DNA from: an uncultured Eubacteriales bacterium
Lineage (GTDB): Bacteria > Bacillota > Clostridia > Oscillospirales > Acutalibacteraceae
Direction of reading: 5' to 3'
NCBI GenBank assembly: GCA_949068525.1
Contig: CARTIQ010000008.1
Span: 1 to 37,588 of the forward strand
Length of the DNA: 37,588 nt
Numbering within the stretch: the stretch's first letter is position 1; every line of letters starts with the position of its first letter. The translations under genes and the position numbers were made by a program. This document shows, one piece after another, positions 1-6,952 of this stretch. The notes beneath the pieces were generated by a model. That model did not search any database. It was not told the origin of the DNA and saw nothing but the letters and a program-made list of their open reading frames with translations.

Positions 1-23
1 AGCCTCGCAATTATTCTAAATAA

Positions 24-55
24 GAAAAAAGCCCCGATATCGCACAGGTATCGGG
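24..55 (-). terminator. Rho-independent terminator, leftward
   Basis: A 7-bp perfect stem (CCCGATA at 33-39, TATCGGG at 49-55) is followed on the minus strand by a T6 run (plus-strand A-run at 25-30). It lies about 100 bases past the stop of the small leftward gene at 153-305 and probably ends that transcript. Confidence 0.75.
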
Positions 56-152
56 ATTCTTTATGCCATTAAAGCAGTACATAGTGCATAAAGTCTAATT
101 TAATTTTACCACGTAACTATGTATACTAGCTTTTTTATAATATTAATAACAA

Positions 153-305
153 CTATTGAATAGAACAGTCCAAATAGTGATCCAAATCTTCATCGTCTTT
201 TCGCTTTTTTTCAAAATAAACAATAGCAGTAGCCACGGCAGCGGCAATAGTTGCAGCGATAGCTACAATCGCAATAACCCACCCCATTTTATCGTTACGT
301 CTCAT
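153..305 (-). CDS. Small single-pass membrane protein, 50 aa, unknown function
   Basis: This short minus-strand gene begins with ATG at 305, preceded by a good GGGGAGG ribosome site. It has its own strong promoter (335-363) and a terminator downstream (24-55), so it is very likely expressed. The protein begins MRRNDKMGWVIAIVAIAATI. Residues 8-31 form one hydrophobic, Ala/Ile/Val-rich helix, followed by a basic KKRK patch and an acidic tail ending in DCSIQ. The positive inside rule is ambiguous because both flanks are basic. I do not recognise a family and no function is claimed. It sits downstream of rpsT but is separated from it by the rpsT terminator, so it is a monocistronic unit. The plus-strand open frame covering the same bases has no ribosome site and looks like a shadow. 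Confidence 0.7.
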   Translation of the reverse strand: MRRNDKMGWVIAIVAIAATIAAAVATAIVYFEKKRKDDEDLDHYLDCSIQ

Positions 306-334
306 AAGGTGCCTCCCCATAGTTTAATAAAAAC

Positions 335-363
335 ATGATACTCAAAAACCTCAAAAAAGTCAA
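335..363 (-). promoter_or_regulatory. Sigma-A-type promoter of the 50-aa protein gene
   Basis: On the minus strand, TTGACT (plus 358-363) is separated by 17 bases from TATCAT (plus 335-340). The -10 hexamer is the same as that of the rpsT promoter. It gives a leader of roughly 25 bases. Confidence 0.7.
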
Positions 364-379
364 GTATACACACATAAAC

Positions 380-405
380 AAAAAGGCAGAACAAAAACGT
401 TCTGC
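380..405 (-). terminator. rpsT terminator
   Basis: The perfect 7-bp inverted repeat GCAGAAC (386-392) / GTTCTGC (399-405) is followed on the minus strand by CTTTTTG. It lies 29 bases past the rpsT stop. Confidence 0.85.
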
Positions 406-433
406 AGTAGACAAAATAAAAAGGAGAAAAAAG

Positions 434-697
434 TTAAGCGGATGCAGAATTCAATTTGCGAGCGAGTGCAGATTTCTTTCTAGAAGCGGTGTTCTTATGA
501 AGAATCCCTTTAGCAACGGCCTTATCGATCTTTTTTACAGCCAAACGAACAGACTCAACTTTATCGGTAGCATTAGCAGCAACAGCAATAGAAGCCTTCT
601 TAACAGCTGTCTTCAAAGAAGAATTATAAGCCTTATTTCTAGCGGTTTTAGTAGCAATAACTTTAACGCGCTTTTTAGCAGATTTAATATTCGGCAT
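434..697 (-). CDS. rpsT: 30S ribosomal protein S20
   Basis: This is the small-subunit protein bS20, which binds 16S rRNA early in 30S assembly. The product is 87 residues, the family's usual size. It begins MPNIKSAKKRVKV and is Lys/Ala-rich throughout, with the typical C-terminal HKNTASRKKSALARKLN segment. The start is set at ATG 697 because the conserved MPNIKSA begins there and an AGGGAGG ribosome site lies just upstream; an upstream in-frame extension is not family-like. It is transcribed leftward, divergently from gpr, from a promoter at 754-782, and ends at the hairpin at 386-405. The rpsT-gpr-spoIIP neighbourhood is a conserved Firmicute arrangement. Confidence 0.97.
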   Translation of the reverse strand: MPNIKSAKKRVKVIATKTARNKAYNSSLKTAVKKASIAVAANATDKVESVRLAVKKIDKAVAKGILHKNTASRKKSALARKLNSASA

Positions 698-753
698 TTT
701 ACGAAATGCCCTCCCTTCATGATCAAAATTAAATAAATTAACAATTACAAATA

Positions 754-782
754 ATGATAACACGTCCCAAACGAAAAATCAA
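754..782 (-). promoter_or_regulatory. rpsT promoter
   Basis: Minus-strand TTGATT (plus 777-782), a 17-base spacer, then TATCAT (plus 754-759). It lies about 55 bases upstream of the rpsT start. Confidence 0.7.
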
Positions 783-895
783 GTACTTTTTTATTTTTAT
801 GCGAAGAGTAAAAAAGGATGTGGCAAAAGGTATACGACGGAAAAAGCGCGCCAATAATATAACAAAAACGGTATAAACCACATAAGAGAGGCAAA

Positions 896-1792
896 ATGAG
901 GATGCAATTAAGAACCGACTTAGCAATGGAAGCCGTGAAGAGCTTAAAAAGCCAAATTGAAGGGGTACGGCAAGTCAAAAAAACAGAAGGCGCGCTAAAA
1001 ATAACGCAGGTAACGATTGAAAACGAGTCCGCAGCACAAAAGATAGGCAAATTAATAGGAGAGTACATCACAATAGAGTTGCCAACTTTTACAGATAATT
1101 GCGACAAAGCCGAGGAAAAATCGGAGACAATAGCAGGCCAAATAAAAAGCTTATTACCGCGCAAAGGGCTTGTCTTTGTAATCGGGTTGGGTAACGAGGC
1201 GATAACCCCGGACGCATTAGGTCCCAAAACGATAAAGTCTATACTGGCAACACGCCATATTTCCGGAGAAATCGCACGTTCAGCAGGGCTAGATTCGTTG
1301 AGGCCAGTAGCGGCCATGGCTCCCGGAGTCTTAGGTCAGACCGGCATAGAGGTGAGCGAAGTTATCTTGAGCATCATAAAAAGGATAACTCCATCGGCGC
1401 TGATTGTAATCGATGCGCTTGCCTCTGCAGAAACTAGTCGGCTGGGTACGACCATACAGATTTGCAACACAGGGATCTCTCCTGGCTCTGGAGTTGGCAA
1501 CGCACGGCCAGGCTTAAACGAGGAGACAATGGGAGTACCTGTAATTGGTGTTGGGATACCGACTGTTGTGGACGCACAAACTTTGGCAAGAGATCTATTT
1601 GCAAGGGAAGACAATGATGCTCGATATTTGGACGAAATAAGCAACAAGACGATGCCGCGCGGTGAGAGAATGATTGTGACACCAAGAGAAATCGATTTGC
1701 TGATTGAACGATCGTCAAAATTGCTAGCCATGTCGATAAATTCAGCGCTGCAACCAGATTTTTCGGCCAAAGAGATAATGGCGCTATTATAA
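896..1792 (+). CDS. gpr: GPR spore (germination) endopeptidase
   Basis: GPR is the protease that degrades DNA-protecting small acid-soluble spore proteins when spores germinate (peptidase family A25). The 298-residue product shows the family blocks in order: RTDLAMEA at the N-terminus, VIGLGNEAITPDALGP (the Asp of TPDALGP), MAPGVLGQTGIEVSE, LIVIDALAS (second conserved Asp), GISPGSGVGNARPG and GVPVIGVGIPTVVDA. ATG 896 has an AGAGAGG site 5 bases upstream. In Bacillus the enzyme is made as a zymogen that loses about 15 residues just before the LAVEA block; here only 8 residues precede that point, so the propeptide would be short. A possible forespore-sigma promoter (GTATA about 829-834, AATAATA 853-859) is visible but weakly supported. 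spoIIP follows. Confidence 0.95.
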   Translation: MRMQLRTDLAMEAVKSLKSQIEGVRQVKKTEGALKITQVTIENESAAQKIGKLIGEYITIELPTFTDNCDKAEEKSETIAGQIKSLLPRKGLVFVIGLGNEAITPDALGPKTIKSILATRHISGEIARSAGLDSLRPVAAMAPGVLGQTGIEVSEVILSIIKRITPSALIVIDALASAETSRLGTTIQICNTGISPGSGVGNARPGLNEETMGVPVIGVGIPTVVDAQTLARDLFAREDNDARYLDEISNKTMPRGERMIVTPREIDLLIERSSKLLAMSINSALQPDFSAKEIMALL

Positions 1793-1880
1793 TGATGGCC
1801 AACGTTCTGGGCATAAATCTCGTCCGATTTGCATAATTTTACCAAAGACAGAAATTTTAAGGGCAGTTGGAGGTAAAAGG

Positions 1881-3029
1881 ATGTTGATTGACTCGCGAAA
1901 AGTAAAAAAAATGATCTTTTATTTTTTGTCAAGCAGCTCGGCTTTGGTGTGCTGCTTGTGTCTAACGGCAAAAGTTTTTGAACTGTCTTGCAACAACCTT
2001 CCCCTTATTGAGCTGTTTTCGATGAGCTTTATTATGTCTGAGGGTGACCTCCGCAGCAACGAAGCCAAGATTAATGTATCTGATTATGACGCGCAAAAGA
2101 TAATACATCTAGATATACACAAGCCCGAAGTAATGGTGAATACGCAGGCCTTCGGGGGAAATAATAACAGTGCAGACGAGGATTCAAACAAAGACTTAGA
2201 CTACCCAGATATCAAAGACTTTTCAATCCCTCATAATGAAGGCGAGAATACGTTCAAGATTATAGAGAGCCACTTTGGCGACAGCGGGATAAAGTACGAG
2301 AATTTTTATGTAAATAATAAATCTGGAACGGACCTTAATATCGCAGAAGAGCTGCGAAAGAGACCTGATGTGAACATAAAAAAGGACGGAACACCGCAAG
2401 TTTTGATTTATCATACGCATACTTGTGAGGCGTTTATGGATAAAGATCAGGGATTCTACTACGAGAGCTTTTACCCTCGGACAGAAGACAAGCGATACAG
2501 CGTCGTCAGGGTTGGTGATGCGATCTGTGAAAGCCTGAAAAAGGCTGGCATAGGCTGTATTCACGATACAACTTGCCATGATTCACCAAGCTTTAGTGGT
2601 TCTTATAAACGCAGCGCGGAAACTATAGACAGAAATTTGGCAGAGTACCCCTCAATTCAGGTGACGATAGATATTCACCGCGACACAATCGGCAACAACG
2701 AGCGCGGCAAGATAAAGCCTACCTTTAAGGTGAACGGAAAAAAGGCGGCTCAAATTATGATTATGGCTGGCTGCGACTTGGATGGAAGTATGAACTTCCC
2801 CGATTGGGAGTATAACCTACGGTTTGCACTAAGGCTCCAGAAAGCGTCAGAGAAATTGTACCCTGGTATGACGCGTTCGATGTTCTTTGGCCCCGTAAAA
2901 TACAACATGAACAAGACACATGCATCGCTGCTAATAGAGGTGGGAACAGAAGTCAACACCCTAAACGAAGCGGTATACACAGGCACACTGCTAGGCAACG
3001 CGCTCGCAAAGGTGTTTGAAGGTCTATAA
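1881..3029 (+). CDS. spoIIP: Stage II sporulation protein P (peptidoglycan amidase/endopeptidase)
   Basis: SpoIIP is the membrane-anchored cell-wall hydrolase of the SpoIID-SpoIIM-SpoIIP complex that drives septal thinning and engulfment. The 382-residue product has an N-terminal membrane anchor (about residues 10-32), a low-complexity acidic linker (about 60-140), and a C-terminal amidase_3-like catalytic domain (about 165-382). Motifs seen are YHTHTCEAF (H178, E184), IDIHRDTIG (H266) and LLIEVGTEVNTLNEA (E353), which match the zinc ligands and catalytic Glu expected for the family. The ATG at 1881 follows GGAGG with normal spacing. Its position directly behind gpr is the conserved Bacillus/Clostridium order. 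Confidence 0.95.
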   Translation: MLIDSRKVKKMIFYFLSSSSALVCCLCLTAKVFELSCNNLPLIELFSMSFIMSEGDLRSNEAKINVSDYDAQKIIHLDIHKPEVMVNTQAFGGNNNSADEDSNKDLDYPDIKDFSIPHNEGENTFKIIESHFGDSGIKYENFYVNNKSGTDLNIAEELRKRPDVNIKKDGTPQVLIYHTHTCEAFMDKDQGFYYESFYPRTEDKRYSVVRVGDAICESLKKAGIGCIHDTTCHDSPSFSGSYKRSAETIDRNLAEYPSIQVTIDIHRDTIGNNERGKIKPTFKVNGKKAAQIMIMAGCDLDGSMNFPDWEYNLRFALRLQKASEKLYPGMTRSMFFGPVKYNMNKTHASLLIEVGTEVNTLNEAVYTGTLLGNALAKVFEGL

Positions 3030-3053
3030 TAGCAAAAACAAAGGATGGTAAAA

Positions 3054-3356
3054 ATGCAAAGATGGCGTAATCACATAAGAACTGTGTTTTATAGCATGAT
3101 CTCAACATGGCTGATGCTAACACTGATTATGGGGTTTATTATAGTAGAGAAAAATACCAGACGGATAGGTTTTGCCGATAATAACCCCTGGTTTGTTTAT
3201 AAGGATTCGCAAAACGGCGGGCATTATATTAAAATTAGGTTTATGAATAAGCCTCAAGTTATAGATTTTTCCTTCATATACGCCATTACGGATGAAATCT
3301 CGCATAATGTGAGCCAAGCTATAAATATAATTCAAAATATGGCAAAAAACATATAA
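3054..3356 (+). CDS. Small membrane protein downstream of spoIIP, unknown function
   Basis: The product is a 100-residue protein with one strong transmembrane helix near the N-terminus (about residues 10-32, FYSMISTWLMLTLIMGFIIV) and a soluble C-terminal part of about 65 residues, probably outside the cell. An ATG at 3045 is also in frame, but the only ribosome site (AAGGATGG, 3041-3048) overlaps it and is correctly spaced for the ATG at 3054, so the later start is preferred. The gene follows spoIIP by a couple of dozen bases and is probably cotranscribed, so a sporulation-linked role is possible, but this is inference. I do not recognise the family. Confidence 0.65.
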   Translation: MQRWRNHIRTVFYSMISTWLMLTLIMGFIIVEKNTRRIGFADNNPWFVYKDSQNGGHYIKIRFMNKPQVIDFSFIYAITDEISHNVSQAINIIQNMAKNI

Positions 3357-3370
3357 AAATAAATTTAATG

Positions 3371-3398
3371 TTGCGCAAAAGCGTAAATATGCTATAAT
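3371..3398 (+). promoter_or_regulatory. Extended -10 promoter of the serine-rich protein gene
   Basis: TTGCGC (3371-3376), a 16-base spacer, and TATAAT (3393-3398) preceded by TG at 3390-3391. This gives a leader of about 90 bases before the first ATG. Confidence 0.75.
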
Positions 3399-3496
3399 AT
3401 TGGTGTGTTTTTAACTTTTTTGCATATTGTGTTACAAAAAAGGAGGTTTGCACGAAGTCTTGCGTTCAAGTTGCGCATTATATCGTGATTTTAAAT

Positions 3497-4288
3497 ATGA
3501 AAAATAATTTTAATAATTTTTTTAAATTTAAAATTTCATTGCTCATCATTGTTATAGGCTTAAGCTTCATCTATGCAGGCTTTTCTTTAGATGATATTGC
3601 TGTGGGGGTTGACAATGATTCGGACAGTTCACAAACGCGAGTTTTTAGCAGTGAGACCTCTGGAACGACTGTAAATAGTTCTAACACTAGAAGCCGTGTA
3701 AGTTCATCGACATCTTCAAGCAGTGAGAGGGTTGGAGTTTCATCATCGTCAAGCGCTACGTCGAGCAATCAAGGCGGTTCTAGCTCCTCTACCGCTAGCA
3801 ATTCTACCTATTCCTCGTCAAGTGGCACGAGTTCTTCTCAGAATAACTCAAACAATGCGCAGCAGCCGGCCTCCCAAGAGAGCCAGCCTCAGACGAGTTC
3901 TAAACCGACTCAGTCCATAAGCGAAGAGCCGAAAAATTCATCTCAAAATGTTGCTCAGAATGAGACAACCCCAGAAGAAAAAAATAAAGCGGAGTCAGCA
4001 GAAGAAAAGCCAAAACCGCCAGAAGATTTGCCATCTGTAGAGGATGAGGAGATTGCATTTCCCGAAGTAGCAACGCCAGCAAGTGCCGAAAAAGAGACGA
4101 AACCTAATTATTTTGCAGGTGTTATAGCTTGGGGTTGCATCCTAGGGGGCATCGCAATGGTGGTTTTTATTATGATAAAAGGTAAAAGCTCTGCTGATTT
4201 ACCGGTTCAAAGATTATCGGGCAACAAAAAGCGCAGGCGAAGGGGTAAACACCTGCTACCAGATAATTATTATAGAGAAAAATTTTGA
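3497..4288 (+). CDS. Serine-rich, two-membrane-segment surface protein, unknown function
   Basis: Numbering from ATG 3497 the product is 263 residues. It has an N-terminal signal anchor (about residues 12-32), then about 130 residues of Ser/Thr/Asn/Gln-rich low complexity, an acidic Pro/Glu-rich stretch, a second transmembrane helix (about 207-228, GVIAWGCILGGIAMVVFIMI) and a very basic tail with KKRRRRGK. This looks like an extracellular disordered stalk held by two membrane segments. No LPXTG motif is present. The start is uncertain. The strong AAGGAGG site (3440-3446) is about 50 bases upstream of ATG 3497, and no standard start codon sits next to it; an in-frame ACG at 3452 is exactly where a start would be expected, and GTG at 3485 is another option. 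The gene has its own promoter and terminator. Function unknown. Confidence 0.7.
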   Translation: MKNNFNNFFKFKISLLIIVIGLSFIYAGFSLDDIAVGVDNDSDSSQTRVFSSETSGTTVNSSNTRSRVSSSTSSSSERVGVSSSSSATSSNQGGSSSSTASNSTYSSSSGTSSSQNNSNNAQQPASQESQPQTSSKPTQSISEEPKNSSQNVAQNETTPEEKNKAESAEEKPKPPEDLPSVEDEEIAFPEVATPASAEKETKPNYFAGVIAWGCILGGIAMVVFIMIKGKSSADLPVQRLSGNKKRRRRGKHLLPDNYYREKF

Positions 4289-4301
4289 TATAGATCAAAC
4301 G

Positions 4302-4341
4302 ACAAAAATGGCGCGCACAAAGAATGCGTGCCTATTTTTTT
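4302..4341. terminator. Bidirectional terminator between converging genes
   Basis: A 7-bp stem GGCGCGC (4310-4316) / GCGTGCC (4326-4332), with one G-T pair, is followed rightward by T7 and leftward by ATTTTTG. It can serve both the serine-rich protein gene and tyrS. It overlaps the tyrS stop codon. Confidence 0.8.
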
Positions 4342-5573
4342 AGAACAATTTTATGAAAAACTTTTTTACCTTTTTTTATTATGACATATCCTTCAGCAAA
4401 ATCAGAAAGAGCCAAAGATTCATTAATGTTTAGGACTTTTTTTGTTTTATTCTTTAACAAAATAGAAATGCCTCCTTGCGCAATTAACCGCCGTGCTTCG
4501 CCATTTGACGAAGCTAATTTTGATATAGTCAATAATTCGATTATAGAAATTTTGCCGTCCGAGAAAGCGTCAGTAGAAATGCATGTAAATGGTATATCGT
4601 TTGTATCTTGCCCAGAACAAAATATAGTCTTGGCAGCATGGTGTGCTTTGGTTGCTTCGTCTTTGCCATGAATTGCAGCTGTGACTTCAAGTGCCAAAAT
4701 TTCCTTTGCACGATTTAGCTCTTGACCCTCGAGTTTGCTTAGCTCAATAATTTCGTCCATGGGCAAAAACGTAAGCATTTTGAGACATTTTATCACATCT
4801 TTATCGTCAATATTGCGCCAATACTGATAAAATTCATACGGTGAAGTTTTGGCAGCGTCTAGCCAGAGGGCGCCCTTTTCGGTTTTGCCCATTTTTTTGC
4901 CCTCACTATTGGTCAAAAGCGCAAGTGTCATGCCAAAAACGTCCGTGTTCTCCTTTTTGCGCACCAGCTCAACGCCACCGATAATATTGCTCCACTGATC
5001 ATCGCCGCCCAACTCCAGTACACAGCCATATTTGCGGTTTAAAATAAGAAAGTCGTAGCTTTGCATCGGCATATAGTTGAGTTCAAAGAACGAGAGCCCG
5101 CGCTCTAGCCGTTGTTTGTAGCACTCAAAGGAGAGCATCCGGTTAACAGAAAAATGCACACCGACCTCACGCAAAAAGTCAATATAATTAAGGTTTGCAA
5201 GCCAATCAGCGTTGTTCACCACGATTGCTTTTTCTTTGGAAAAATCGATTAATTTTGATGTCTGATTCTTAAAGCAATCTATGTTGTGTGAAATCATTTC
5301 ATTTGTTAGCATTTTGCGCATATCGGTTTTCCCGCTAGGGTCACCAATAAGCCCGGTGCCCCCGCCAAAGAGCACGATGGGGGTGTGGCCGGCTTTTTGC
5401 AGGTGAGAGATGACCATGATTGGGATGAAATGGCCGATATGAAGGCTATCGGCGGTTGGATCGAAGCCTATGTAAAACGTGATATTTTGTTTATTCAGAA
5501 GATCTTTAATTTTTTCTTCGTTTGTGGTCTGTGCAATGAAACCTCGCTCCTGTAATATTTCAAAAACGCCCAT
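4332..5573 (-). CDS. tyrS: Tyrosyl-tRNA synthetase
   Basis: This cytoplasmic class I synthetase charges tRNA-Tyr with tyrosine using ATP. The product is 413 residues from ATG 5573, normal for bacterial TyrRS. It shows FYIGFDPTADSLHIGH (HIGH box at 45-48), GGTGLIGDPSGK, the tyrosine-pocket region YMPMQSYD and GGDDQWSN, the KMSKS-equivalent KKMGKT (226-231), and a C-terminal S4 RNA-binding domain (SNGEARRLIAQGGI). The start is chosen at 5573 because AAAGGA lies 8 bases upstream and the conserved GVFEILQERG follows; an upstream ATG at 5600 lacks a site. It has its own promoter (5678-5706) and a leader of about 100 bases without a recognisable T-box. Confidence 0.97.
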   Translation of the reverse strand: MGVFEILQERGFIAQTTNEEKIKDLLNKQNITFYIGFDPTADSLHIGHFIPIMVISHLQKAGHTPIVLFGGGTGLIGDPSGKTDMRKMLTNEMISHNIDCFKNQTSKLIDFSKEKAIVVNNADWLANLNYIDFLREVGVHFSVNRMLSFECYKQRLERGLSFFELNYMPMQSYDFLILNRKYGCVLELGGDDQWSNIIGGVELVRKKENTDVFGMTLALLTNSEGKKMGKTEKGALWLDAAKTSPYEFYQYWRNIDDKDVIKCLKMLTFLPMDEIIELSKLEGQELNRAKEILALEVTAAIHGKDEATKAHHAAKTIFCSGQDTNDIPFTCISTDAFSDGKISIIELLTISKLASSNGEARRLIAQGGISILLKNKTKKVLNINESLALSDFAEGYVIIKKGKKVFHKIVLKK

Positions 5574-5677
5574 CAAAAACATCCTTTCAAACACTGACAC
5601 GAAATTTAGTAGGAAAGGTCCCGCTGTATGGAAGACAGAGGGAACAATTTAATTTTAAAACCTTAATAAACATAAAC

Positions 5678-5706
5678 ATTTTAACAAAGAAAGGCGGGCC
5701 TGTCAA
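5678..5706 (-). promoter_or_regulatory. tyrS promoter
   Basis: Minus-strand TTGACA (plus 5701-5706), 17-base spacer, TAAAAT (plus 5678-5683). The -35 is flanked by a short inverted repeat GCGGG (5694-5698) / CCCGC (5707-5711), possibly an operator. The remaining tyrS-rplU interval holds the tyrS leader, this promoter, and the rplU promoter and leader. Confidence 0.75.
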
Positions 5707-5747
5707 CCCGCAATAGATGTGGATTGCGCTTAAATTTAAACTGGGCG

Positions 5748-5776
5748 TTGACAAATTTTTAAGAATGTGTTAACAT
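5748..5776 (+). promoter_or_regulatory. rplU promoter
   Basis: Perfect TTGACA (5748-5753), 17-base spacer and TAACAT (5771-5776). It leads into a roughly 100-base leader before rplU. Confidence 0.8.
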
Positions 5777-5783
5777 AAAAAAG

Positions 5784-5880
5784 CCGCATATTGTGGGTTT
5801 TGTTAAAATAATCTGGCACGCTGCGACTGCGTTAAAGATTTACCTATTAGTAGCGAGACTTTTGAAAAAGGCTGGTGCCA
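5784..5880 (+). ncRNA. Ribosomal protein L21 leader-type RNA element
   Basis: The untranslated leader of rplU carries an outer pairing of TGGCAC (5814-5819) with GTGCCA (5875-5880), enclosing about 55 bases and the AAAAGG ribosome site just inside its 3' arm. An L21 leader upstream of rplU-prp-rpmA is a known Firmicute family thought to act in autogenous control. Position and outer stem fit; I could not check the covariance model. Confidence 0.6.
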
Positions 5881-5884
5881 AAAT

Positions 5885-6190
5885 ATGTTTGCAATTATCG
5901 AATCTGGCGGTAAGCAGTACAAAGTACAGCAGGGAGATGTTGTGTTTGTTGAGAAGCTTGCAGCGGATGAAGGGGCAAGTGTAGAATTTAAAACCATTGC
6001 TATTTTAGACAATGGCAAGGTTGCTACCGGAAACCCTGTGGATTCTGCCAAAGTGGTTGGAACGGTTTTGAAAAACGGGAAAGGCAAGAAGATTACTGTG
6101 CTTACCTATAAACCGAAAAAGAGCGAAAAGCGAAAGCTCGGCCATAGGCAACCATATACAAAAGTGCAAATTGAATCGATTAATGCTTAA
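5885..6190 (+). CDS. rplU: 50S ribosomal protein L21
   Basis: This is the large-subunit protein bL21, which binds 23S rRNA. The 101-residue product starts MFAIIESGGKQYKVQQGDVV, the canonical N-terminus, and ends with the conserved KPKKSEKRKLGHRQPYTKVQ block. It is the first gene of the rplU-prp-rpmA operon. ATG 5885 follows an AAAAGG site placed against the closing stem of the leader RNA, which suggests that leader folding controls initiation. Confidence 0.98.
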   Translation: MFAIIESGGKQYKVQQGDVVFVEKLAADEGASVEFKTIAILDNGKVATGNPVDSAKVVGTVLKNGKGKKITVLTYKPKKSEKRKLGHRQPYTKVQIESINA

Positions 6191-6217
6191 ATGTTGACGA
6201 TTTTAGTTTGAGATTAT

Positions 6218-6541
6218 ATGATAAATATAGATTTTTTTGTTTTAAAAAACGGGATACTTTTGGGATTTGACATTTATGGCCACGCTGAACGCAATGCGTG
6301 CGGGAAAGATATAGTTTGTGCGGCTGTTTCTTCGGCTGCTTTTATGGTAGCCAACACTATATCTGAGGTTATTAAAATTCCGGCGGATATTAAGGTTTGC
6401 GATTGTGGCGAGATGTGTTTGCAGGTTAATGAAAAAGACGCTGCTTTGTGTTGTGATATTTTGTTGGGGTTTAAGCTTCATATGGTCAATATGGAAGAGC
6501 AGTATCCTAAAAATATTAGTGTGAATTACGTGGAGGTGTAG
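6218..6541 (+). CDS. prp: Ribosomal-processing cysteine protease Prp
   Basis: Prp removes the N-terminal extension of ribosomal protein L27 in Firmicutes and related bacteria. The product is 107 residues, the family size. The catalytic pair is visible in YGHAERNACGKDIVCAAVSS: His22 and Cys34, at the same numbers as in the Staphylococcus aureus enzyme. It lies between rplU and rpmA as in other Firmicutes, and its substrate gene rpmA begins 4 bases downstream. The ribosome site of Prp is weak, which fits a low-abundance processing enzyme inside a highly expressed operon. Confidence 0.95.
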   Translation: MINIDFFVLKNGILLGFDIYGHAERNACGKDIVCAAVSSAAFMVANTISEVIKIPADIKVCDCGEMCLQVNEKDAALCCDILLGFKLHMVNMEEQYPKNISVNYVEV

Positions 6542-6545
6542 CTTT

Positions 6546-6827
6546 ATGCTTAGAATAAATATTCAGCTGTTTGCACATAAAAAAGGTATGGGCTCGACTA
6601 AAAATGGTCGAGACTCAGAATCGAAACGTCTGGGCGTTAAACGTGCGGATGGTCAGGTTGTGCGTGCGGGGAATATCCTCGTTAAACAGAGAGGAACTCA
6701 TGTGCACGCAGGCGAAAACGTTGGCCGGGGTTCTGATGATACACTTTTTGCACTCATTGATGGAAAAGTAAAGTTTGAGCGGTTTGGGCGCAACAGAAAA
6801 CGTGTTTGTGTTTATGCTGCCGAGTAA
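6546..6827 (+). CDS. rpmA: 50S ribosomal protein L27, with cleavable N-terminal extension
   Basis: This is the large-subunit protein bL27, whose N-terminal tail reaches the peptidyl-transferase centre. The 93-residue product begins MLRINIQLF|AHKKGMGSTKNG. The first nine residues form the LQLF/A-type extension that Prp must remove to expose the functional AHKKG terminus. The body (GRDSESKRLGVKRADGQ, VRAGNILVKQRGTHVHAG) is canonical. The GGAGGTG ribosome site lies inside the end of prp, so the two genes are tightly linked. The terminator at 6869-6907 ends the operon. Confidence 0.98.
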   Translation: MLRINIQLFAHKKGMGSTKNGRDSESKRLGVKRADGQVVRAGNILVKQRGTHVHAGENVGRGSDDTLFALIDGKVKFERFGRNRKRVCVYAAE

Positions 6828-6868
6828 ATTTGCTTTATTGCTGATTTTGTAAAATGAGTAAAATTTGT

Positions 6869-6907
6869 AAAGAACCTTTTGGACTGACTGAGCCGGGGTT
6901 CTTTTTT
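6869..6907 (+). terminator. Terminator after rpmA
   Basis: The 8-bp inverted repeat AAAGAACC (6869-6876) / GGTTCTTT (6897-6904) runs into a T6 tract. It ends the rplU-prp-rpmA transcript just before obgE. Confidence 0.85.
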
Positions 6908-6952
6908 GTATTTGTTTTTTTGTTTTAAATGTTTCGAGAAATAGGTGACATT

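Noticed and set aside
335..736. Plus-strand 133-codon open frame opposite rpsT, and many similar antisense frames in the window
   Set aside because: These lie fully opposite well-supported genes, lack ribosome sites and have compositions typical of shadow frames.
5574..5677. T-box riboswitch before tyrS
   Set aside because: The leader is only about 100 bases, and the AGGGTGGnACCGCG box and a leader terminator are not present. A CCC...GGG partial hairpin alone is not enough.
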